DNA of 64,000 nucleotides, from assembly GCF_046292825.1 (NCBI RefSeq), contig NZ_JBKBQG010000010.1:1-64000 (forward strand). The letters are read 5' to 3'. Made by a program: the position numbers and the translations under genes. A model generated the notes under the pieces. It was not told the origin of the DNA. It made no database searches and saw nothing but the letters and a program-made list of their open reading frames with translations. Position 1 is the first letter of the stretch. Each line of letters begins with the position of its first letter. Positions 58,359 through 64,000 of the stretch are shown here, piece by piece. This DNA is from Salinarimonas sp046292825 (GTDB lineage Bacteria > Pseudomonadota > Alphaproteobacteria > Rhizobiales > Beijerinckiaceae).

Positions 58359-59778
58359 GCAGCAGAGGGGCGATGCACCTCCTCCGATGGTGGTCTCCCG
58401 GCCCGAATCGCCTGGAGCGTCCTGTGACACCCGACGCGCCGAACTCTACGCCGCGTTCCTGTCGCGCCGTGACGGCGGCCCGATCGTCGAGGCTGCCGAC
58501 GGCGACTGCGCGGACCTCTGCGAGCGGCTTCTCGCGCGCGGGCTCACCTTCCGAGAGAAGTCGGAGAACGGCGGCGAGACCCTCCGCTTCGTGCCCGGCA
58601 TAGCGGTCGCTTCCGCATTCGCACGCGGAGAGGCTGCGTCGGCCTGGCCCTCGGCGCTCGCGAAGAAGCTCGGCAAGTCGGTACGCAGAACGCCTGGTGC
58701 GTTGTTCCGCTTCCCGTCGGAAGTGCCGGGCGGCGTCGCGATCGTCGTCTTCATCACGGACTGGTCGCCGTGTCCTGCCGCCTGCGCCGTCGCCGTGCAT
58801 CCGGGTCACGAGGCTGCGGCAGGTGTCGCGGAGGGTTTCACGGGCTGTTTCGTGCGCCATCCGCTGACGGGCGACCTGCTGCCGGTCTTCGTCGCCGATT
58901 GGGTGAAGCCTTCCTTCGGAACCGGCGCCGTTCTCGTCAATCCGGCGCACGATCGCGTCGATCTCGCCTATGCGCGCAAGATCGGACTGCCCGTACGGTT
59001 CGCGCTTGCGCCCGAGGGGTACGAGGCGGAGCCCGAGCAATGGCTGATGCCTCCGGTCGTCAAGACCGGGCGAGCGTCGAGGACCGGCTCCTTCGACGGG
59101 CTGGACGTTGCTGCCGCCACGCGCGCCTATTACGAGACCTTGGAGCGGCGTGGGCTGGCGGAGCGGCACGAGGACGTGAGATTGCCTCCGACCGATCTGG
59201 CCAGCGCGGGTCCCGACGGGGCGCGCGTCTTCTCGGATGCGGTTCGCACGGCGGCCGCTCTTGCACGGGCTTCGGCTTCGGCGGCGTCGCCGCCCGTGCT
59301 CGTGGCGTCTGCTGCCTGCATGCGGGAGACGGCGCCGGCTCTCGCGCCTCTGCTCGCCGAACTCGAAATCGCAATTCGTGTCGTCGTCCTCGGTCCCGTC
59401 GAGGGCACGGCGCTCCTGACCGATGCTGCTGCGGAACAAGAAATCGTCGATCTTTCGCTCGCGGTCGCGGCCCGACCCTCCGAGCCGGCGGTGATTCGTC
59501 GCGACCATTTCGATCAGGCACGCCGCTTCCGCGAAAACCACGAACGGCTCGCAGCAGCGCTTCGAGCGTCCGGACCCGAGCGAGCCGACGCTCCAGCGGA
59601 TCTACCACGTCCGATCTCCACCGCGATCATGTCCGGTGACGTCTCCGCGGGCTTCAAGGCGCTCTATGCGCTCCAGAAAGGGCTCGTCGGAGGGAGTGGG
59701 CTCGACGCGGCGGATGCGGCGGAACTCGCCGCCTATGAACGGGCCGCGAGCGTCCTCACGGGAGCGCAGTTGGGTTGA
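58357..59778 (+). CDS. Free-standing leucyl-tRNA synthetase editing (CP1)-like protein (473 aa)
   Basis: Residues about 125-275 match the editing domain of leucyl-tRNA synthetase: TGCFVRHPLTGDLLPVFVAD and FGTGAVLVNPAHDRVDLAYA correspond to the LeuRS segment with the universally conserved Asp pair (Asp199, Asp202 here), KIGLPV follows, and GSFDGLDVAAATRAYYETLE corresponds to the GEFDGL helix. The LeuRS Thr-rich TTRPDT motif reads ITDWSP and is degenerate. There is no HIGH or KMSKS motif and no anticodon-binding domain, so it cannot charge tRNA. Residues 1-120 and 280-473 are unassigned. Plausible roles are trans-editing of mischarged tRNA or tolerance of a leucine-like compound; both are inference. 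ATG 58387 is an alternative start. Confidence 0.72.
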   Translation: MQQRGDAPPPMVVSRPESPGASCDTRRAELYAAFLSRRDGGPIVEAADGDCADLCERLLARGLTFREKSENGGETLRFVPGIAVASAFARGEAASAWPSALAKKLGKSVRRTPGALFRFPSEVPGGVAIVVFITDWSPCPAACAVAVHPGHEAAAGVAEGFTGCFVRHPLTGDLLPVFVADWVKPSFGTGAVLVNPAHDRVDLAYARKIGLPVRFALAPEGYEAEPEQWLMPPVVKTGRASRTGSFDGLDVAAATRAYYETLERRGLAERHEDVRLPPTDLASAGPDGARVFSDAVRTAAALARASASAASPPVLVASAACMRETAPALAPLLAELEIAIRVVVLGPVEGTALLTDAAAEQEIVDLSLAVAARPSEPAVIRRDHFDQARRFRENHERLAAALRASGPERADAPADLPRPISTAIMSGDVSAGFKALYALQKGLVGGSGLDAADAAELAAYERAASVLTGAQLG

Positions 59779-59877
59779 GGCCGCCGCCGACACGCCGTCG
59801 GCATGTACCCGAGAACGGGGCGGTCGCGGCGTGCGCCGTCGCCTTCGGCGCTGCCGACCGGCCAGGAGGGAGATCAC

Positions 59878-60807
59878 ATGGCATCGCAGAGCAGCGGCAT
59901 CGGAGGTGTGGTGCGGCCGCAGGACGCGCTCACCTACCTCCACCTCTCCCTCGCGACCTTGTTCTGGGCGGGCGTGTTCGTCGCCGGCAAGATCGCGCTC
60001 GAAGTGGTCGATCCGATCTTCCTCGCGACCGCGCGCTTCGTGGTCGCGGCGCTCGCGGTGGGCGTCGTCGTCCTCTTCGCGCGGGGCTTCGCCGCCCGCA
60101 CGCTCCGGGAGATCGCGACCTTCGCCTGGATCGGGTTCCTGGGGGTGTTCGCCTACAACATCGCCTTCACGATCGCGCTCGACTGGTCCTCGCCGCTGCA
60201 CGGGCTCGTGATCATCGCCACCACGCCCGCCTGGACCGCGCTCCTCGCGGTGCCGCTCCTGGGCGCGCGGGTGACCCGCGCGCAGGTCGCGGGCTTCGCG
60301 CTCGCCTTCGCGGCGGTGCTTCTGATCGTGCTCGTCGAGGGGGAGGGGGAGGCGTCCGATTTCACCCGCGCGAGCCTCTCGGGCGATCTCCTCTTCGTCG
60401 CGGCCGCGATCGTCTGGGCGCTCTACACGATCGAGAGCCGCAAGGCGCTCGCGCGCACGAACGCCGCGACTTTGACCGGCTGGAGCCTCGTTCTCGGCGC
60501 GCTCATGCTGGTGCCGGTGGCGCTCGTCTTCTCGGACGTGCCCGTCATGGCCGCCGCGATGCGCCCGTTCGACTGGGCGGCGGTGCTTTACATGGGCGTC
60601 TTCGCGACGCTCGGCGCCTTCCTCCTCTGGTCGAAGGGGGTGGCGGCGATCGGGCCGGCGCGCGCGGCGGTGTTCCTCAACCTCGTGCCGATCTGGGGCG
60701 CGATCCTCACCGCGCTCGCCTTCCTCGCCGCTCCTCCGGTCCACGTCCTCGCCGCGATGGCGCTCGCGATCGCGGGGGTGGTGGCGGTGCAGAGGGGAGG
60801 GCGGTGA
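59878..60807 (+). CDS. EamA/DMT family transporter 3 (309 aa)
   Basis: A ten-helix DMT exporter with two EamA repeats: SLATLFWAGVFVAGKIALEV, LFARGFAARTLREIATFAWI, DWSSPLHGLVIIATTPAWTA and VAAAIVWALYTIESRKALAR. AGGAGGGAGATCAC is a strong ribosome site for ATG 59878. It lies 99 bases after the LeuRS-editing-like gene on the same strand, so they may share a transcript; if so, export and tRNA proofreading would respond to the same regulator. The stop is 3 bases before the convergent ung gene. Confidence 0.88.
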   Translation: MASQSSGIGGVVRPQDALTYLHLSLATLFWAGVFVAGKIALEVVDPIFLATARFVVAALAVGVVVLFARGFAARTLREIATFAWIGFLGVFAYNIAFTIALDWSSPLHGLVIIATTPAWTALLAVPLLGARVTRAQVAGFALAFAAVLLIVLVEGEGEASDFTRASLSGDLLFVAAAIVWALYTIESRKALARTNAATLTGWSLVLGALMLVPVALVFSDVPVMAAAMRPFDWAAVLYMGVFATLGAFLLWSKGVAAIGPARAAVFLNLVPIWGAILTALAFLAAPPVHVLAAMALAIAGVVAVQRGGR

Positions 60808-60810
60808 GGG

Positions 60811-61530
60811 TCACGCCCCCCAATCCACCGCCCCCACCCCCTTCTCCTCGAGCCACGCATTCGCCCGCGAAAAATGCCCGCAACCCTCGAAATCGCGGTG
60901 ACGGTTAAGGGGGGAGGGGTGGCCGGTTTCGAGGACGAGGTGCTTTTGGCGGTCGACGAGGGCGGCGCGGGCGCGGGCCTTGGCGCCCCAGAGCATGAAG
61001 ACCGCGTGCGGGCGCGCGGCCGAGATCGCGGCGACCGCGTCGTCGGCGAGCCGCTCCCAGCCGAGCCCGAGATGGGCGCCCGCGCGGCCGGCCTCGGCGG
61101 TCAGCGCCGTGTTCAGGAGGAGCACGCCCTCGCGCGCCCAGGCCGAGAGATCCCCGCCGGGAGGGGCGGCGAGGCCGCAATCGCGCGCGACCTCGGCGAG
61201 AATCGTCTTGAGCGAGGGCGGCAGGCGGCGGCTCCCGACATAGGAGAAGGCGAGCCCGTTGGCGTCGCCGGGCGTCGGATAGGGGTCTTGGCCGAGCACA
61301 ACGACCTTCACGCGAGAAAGCGGGGTGAGCGCGAGCGCGGCGAAGATCCGCTCGGGGGGAGGTACGAGCACGGCGCCGGCGGCGATCCGCGCGTCGATCG
61401 CCGCTGCCACCCGCTCCGCGCCGCCGTCCCGGAAGAAGGGGAGGGCGGTCCAGCCGTCCGCGGAGTCGTTCGCGCGGAAGGCTGCGAGGGCCGCGCCGAC
61501 GGGGCCGGACTGCGCGTGAGGGGCCGTCAT
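60811..61530 (-). CDS. ung: Uracil-DNA glycosylase, family 1 (239 aa)
   Basis: Ung removes uracil from DNA. The active site VVVLGQDPYPTPGDANGLAF has the catalytic Asp82; LSAWAREGVLLLNTALT, and the His motif HPSPLNRHR follow. The usual HPSPLSA is altered to HPSPLNRH but keeps the catalytic His. The start MTAPHAQSG gives a normal length; upstream extensions are unlikely. It converges closely on transporter 3. Confidence 0.95.
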   Translation of the reverse strand: MTAPHAQSGPVGAALAAFRANDSADGWTALPFFRDGGAERVAAAIDARIAAGAVLVPPPERIFAALALTPLSRVKVVVLGQDPYPTPGDANGLAFSYVGSRRLPPSLKTILAEVARDCGLAAPPGGDLSAWAREGVLLLNTALTAEAGRAGAHLGLGWERLADDAVAAISAARPHAVFMLWGAKARARAALVDRQKHLVLETGHPSPLNRHRDFEGCGHFSRANAWLEEKGVGAVDWGA

Positions 61531-61748
61531 GATGATCGATGGTTGCCGGAAGGGGAGGGGAGCGGGCGCGACATTAGCGCCCGCCCGTCGCTTTGTCTTG
61601 TTCATCGGGTGCATTCGCACGTAAATTCGGAGCGGATCGTTTGCTGTGCGCGCGCGTGGCCCTATGTAGGCTGCGCGCGAGGTCGCGCCCGGATCGCGCT
61701 CGGGCCTGTCCGTGCACTCCGTCTCGAGTTCCGTAGGACCGCTCATCG

Positions 61749-62846
61749 ATGAACAAGATCGTGCCGCCCGCCTCCCTCGACGCCTCCGCGCGCGACAGCC
61801 GCGAGGCATCCTTCCGTTCCGTGAGGCTGCCGGGCGACCATCCTCCTGTGAAGGCGGGGCGGCTCGGCGTGCTCCTGATGAATCTGGGCACGCCGGAGGC
61901 GACCGATTACCGCTCGATGCGCGCCTATCTGAAGGAATTCCTCTCCGACCGGCGCGTGATCGAGACGCCGCGCTGGCTCTGGTGGCCGCTCCTCAACCTC
62001 GTCATCCTCCAGACGCGCCCCTCGAAGAAGGGCCGCGACTACGACACGATCTGGAACAAGGAGAAGAACGAGGGTCCGCTCAAGACGATCACCCGCTCGC
62101 AGGCCGAGCAGGCGTCCGAGCATTTGAAGGATATCGCCGGCGACCGCGTGGTGGTCGATTGGGCGATGCGCTACGGCAAGCCCGCGGTGAAGCCCGCGAT
62201 CGAGAATCTGCTCGCGCAGGGCTGCGACCGCATCCTCCTCGTGCCGCTCTACCCGCAATATTCCGCCGCCACCTCGGCCACCGCCTGCGACAAGGCCTTC
62301 GAGGCGCTGATGCAGATGCGCTGGCAGCCGAGCGTGCGCGTCGCCCCGCCCTATCACGACGACCCGGTCTATATCGACGCGCTCGCGCGCTCGATGCGCA
62401 AGTCCCTCGCCGCGCTCGATTTCGAGCCGGAGATGATTCTGGCCTCCTTCCACGGCGTGCCGCGCAAGTACCTCCTCCAGGGCGACCCCTATCATTGCCA
62501 TTGCGCCAAGACCTCGCGCCTCCTGCGCGAGACGCTGGGCTGGCCGGAGGATCGCTGGAAGCTCACCTTCCAGTCGCGCTTCGGCCCCGACGAGTGGCTG
62601 CAGCCCTATACCGACGAGACGGTGAAGGCGATGGCCGAGAAGGGCGTCAAGCGCCTCGCCATCGTCGCGCCCGGCTTCTCGGCGGATTGCCTCGAGACGC
62701 TGGAGGAGCTCGACGGCGAGAATCGCGAGATCTTCGAGCACAATGGCGGCGAGCAATTCGCCTATCTGCCCTGCCTCAACGATTCGGAAGAGGGCATGGC
62801 GGTGATCAACCACATCGTCGCGCGCGAGCTGCAGGGCTGGCTCTGA
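61749..62846 (+). CDS. hemH: Ferrochelatase (365 aa)
   Basis: HemH inserts Fe2+ into protoporphyrin IX, the last step of heme synthesis. Family sequences are clear: GVLLMNLGTPEATDYRSMRA, LVPLYPQYSAATSATACDKA, the metal-binding His in MILASFHGVPRKYL, DPYHCHCAKTSRLLRE, TFQSRFGPDEWLQPYTDET, and CLETLEELDGENREIFEHNG. The N-terminal 35 residues are an extension. The ATG at 61749 is about 220 bases from the divergent ung start. Confidence 0.97.
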   Translation: MNKIVPPASLDASARDSREASFRSVRLPGDHPPVKAGRLGVLLMNLGTPEATDYRSMRAYLKEFLSDRRVIETPRWLWWPLLNLVILQTRPSKKGRDYDTIWNKEKNEGPLKTITRSQAEQASEHLKDIAGDRVVVDWAMRYGKPAVKPAIENLLAQGCDRILLVPLYPQYSAATSATACDKAFEALMQMRWQPSVRVAPPYHDDPVYIDALARSMRKSLAALDFEPEMILASFHGVPRKYLLQGDPYHCHCAKTSRLLRETLGWPEDRWKLTFQSRFGPDEWLQPYTDETVKAMAEKGVKRLAIVAPGFSADCLETLEELDGENREIFEHNGGEQFAYLPCLNDSEEGMAVINHIVARELQGWL

Positions 62847-62865
62847 GCCGGCGAGGGTCGCGGCG

Positions 62866-63558
62866 ATGCGCACGCTGGGCCTGATCGGCGGAATGAGCTG
62901 GGAGAGCACGGCGGTCTATTACCGCCTGCTCAACGAGGGCGTGAAGGAACGCCTCGGCGGTCTCCACTCCGCATCGTTGCTCCTCGCGAGCTGCGACTTC
63001 GCCCCCGTCGCCGCGATGCAGGCCGCGGGAGATTGGGACCGGCTCTCGGCGGCGCTCTGCGCGGACGCGCGCCGGCTCGAGCGGGCGGGCGCCGAGGCGA
63101 TCGTTCTGTGCACCAACACGATGCACAAGCTCGCCCCCGACCTCGAAGCCGCCGTCGCGATCCCGGTCCTGCACATCGTCGACGCGACCGGGGACGCGCT
63201 CGCACGCGCCGGCGCACGCCGCCCGGTCCTCCTCGCGACGCGCTTCACCATGGAGGAGACCTTCTGGCGCGCGCGGCTCGAGGCGCGCACCGGGATCGCG
63301 GCGCTCGTCCCCGACGCGGCCGGGCGCGCGCTGGTGCACCGTGTGATCTACGAGGAGCTGTGCCGCGGCATCGTCACCGACGCCTCCCGCGCCGCCGTGC
63401 TCGCAATCGTGGACGCGCTCGCCGCGGAGGGCGCGGATGCGGTGATCCTCGGCTGCACCGAGATCGGCCTCCTGATCGGCGCCGACGACACCGCGCTTTC
63501 GGTCTTCGACACGACGGCCATTCACGCGCAAGCGGCGTTGGATTTCGCGCTCGGCTGA
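62866..63558 (+). CDS. Aspartate/glutamate racemase family protein (230 aa)
   Basis: A PLP-independent racemase of the YgeA type. Both active-site cysteines are present, in AIVLCTNTMHKLAP and VILGCTEIGLLIG; the start RTLGLIGGMSWESTAVYYRL is the standard opening. Likely reaction is racemisation of aspartate or a related amino acid. It starts 19 bases after hemH, so the two may be cotranscribed. Confidence 0.9.
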   Translation: MRTLGLIGGMSWESTAVYYRLLNEGVKERLGGLHSASLLLASCDFAPVAAMQAAGDWDRLSAALCADARRLERAGAEAIVLCTNTMHKLAPDLEAAVAIPVLHIVDATGDALARAGARRPVLLATRFTMEETFWRARLEARTGIAALVPDAAGRALVHRVIYEELCRGIVTDASRAAVLAIVDALAAEGADAVILGCTEIGLLIGADDTALSVFDTTAIHAQAALDFALG

Positions 63559-63650
63559 GGGGCGCCGACGCCACCCCCTCGCGCCACCCCTTCCCTGCGC
63601 CCGCGCCTTCCCCTAAAACGCTGGCGACGAAGCGAGCCACGGCGGCATCC

Positions 63651-64000
63651 ATGTCCCACAACACGTTCGGCCATCTCTTCCGCGTGACGACCTTCGGCGA
63701 GAGCCACGGGCCGGCGCTCGGCTGCGTGGTCGACGGCTGCCCGCCCGGCATCCCGCTGACGGCGGACGAGATCCAGGCCGAGCTCGATCGGCGCCGGCCG
63801 GGCCAATCGCGCTTCACGACGCAGCGGCGCGAGCCGGACGCGGTGAAGATCCTCTCGGGCGTCTTCCAGGACGAGCGGATGGAGAGCCCGGTGACGACGG
63901 GCACGCCGATCGCGCTCCTGATCGAGAACGTCGACCAGCGCTCGAAGGACTATTCCGACATCCGCGACAAGTACCGGCCCGGCCACGCGGATTTCACCTA
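63651..64000 (+). CDS. aroC: Chorismate synthase, N-terminal part (runs off the right edge)
   Basis: AroC makes chorismate, the branch point to aromatic amino acids. The first 116 residues are present: MSHNTFGHLFRVTTFGESHG, GCVVDGCPPGIPLTADEIQA, ELDRRRPGQSRFTTQRREPD, ILSGVFQDERMESPVTTGTP and KDYSDIRDKYRPGHAD, with the FMN-binding ESHG sequence. The rest lies outside the window. Confidence 0.96.
   Translation, partial: MSHNTFGHLFRVTTFGESHGPALGCVVDGCPPGIPLTADEIQAELDRRRPGQSRFTTQRREPDAVKILSGVFQDERMESPVTTGTPIALLIENVDQRSKDYSDIRDKYRPGHADFT

Noticed and set aside
58318..59541. A 408-codon N-terminal extension of the AraC regulator
   Set aside because: It lies opposite the LeuRS-editing-like gene and has no recognisable sequence; the regulator starts at 58317.

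Overview
The window is a chromosomal segment from a very GC-rich alphaproteobacterium, most likely in Hyphomicrobiales (Rhizobiales). Several gene pairs and small families point that way: the DUF4164-zapA pair, ntrY-ntrX-hfq-hflX, trpD-trpC-moaC-moeA-lexA with an alphaproteobacterial GAAC-N7-GAAC LexA box, an RcdA-type DUF1465 protein, a Usg protein, an ExoD protein, and dispersed hairpin repeats with a GGCGTCCGGG-type core. The genus cannot be fixed from sequence alone.

Layout. 1-4217: tail of tuf, tRNA-Trp, uvrA, an MgtC-family protein, tRNA-Leu. 4218-15146: mostly small housekeeping genes, including a Cro/CI-type regulator, a CYTH-like protein, msrB-ptrB, a nadK/response-regulator operon on the minus strand, cutA, an RcdA homologue, a YdjC-like protein with lost metal ligands, DUF4164-zapA and a secreted metallo-beta-lactamase-fold protein. 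15233-20774: ntrY-ntrX-hfq-hflX. 20782-28187: small catabolic genes, a FadL-type porin, queA-tgt and pgi. 28281-34747: a GGDEF-EAL protein, a CoA-ester lyase/MaoC pair, and a transglycosylase overlapping a DUF2336 gene.

34748-36330 is a sharply AT-rich island carrying two overlapping genes, a ThsB-type TIR-like protein and a membrane-anchored macro-domain protein. Together they are read as a type II Thoeris anti-phage system inserted between the DUF2336 gene and trpD. In this reading the TIR protein makes a nucleotide signal from NAD+ on infection and the TM-macro protein senses it and damages the membrane.

36490-48698: trpDC-moaC-moeA-lexA, a SufA/IscA-type protein, a four-gene BMP-family nucleoside-type ABC importer and small CoA-metabolism genes. 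48832-55182: ExoD, Usg, a sulfide:quinone-reductase-like flavoprotein with a DUF5368 membrane partner, pyroglutamyl peptidase, a phosphoesterase, a second FAA hydrolase and a DMT transporter.

55289-60807 is the second unusual region. It holds a DMT exporter divergent from an unrecognised 372-residue protein, an AraC regulator divergent from a free-standing protein that resembles the leucyl-tRNA synthetase editing (CP1) domain without any synthetase catalytic core, and another DMT exporter. This looks like a small locus for making, exporting and tolerating an amino-acid-like compound; that function is inference. The window closes with ung, hemH, an Asp/Glu racemase and the start of aroC.
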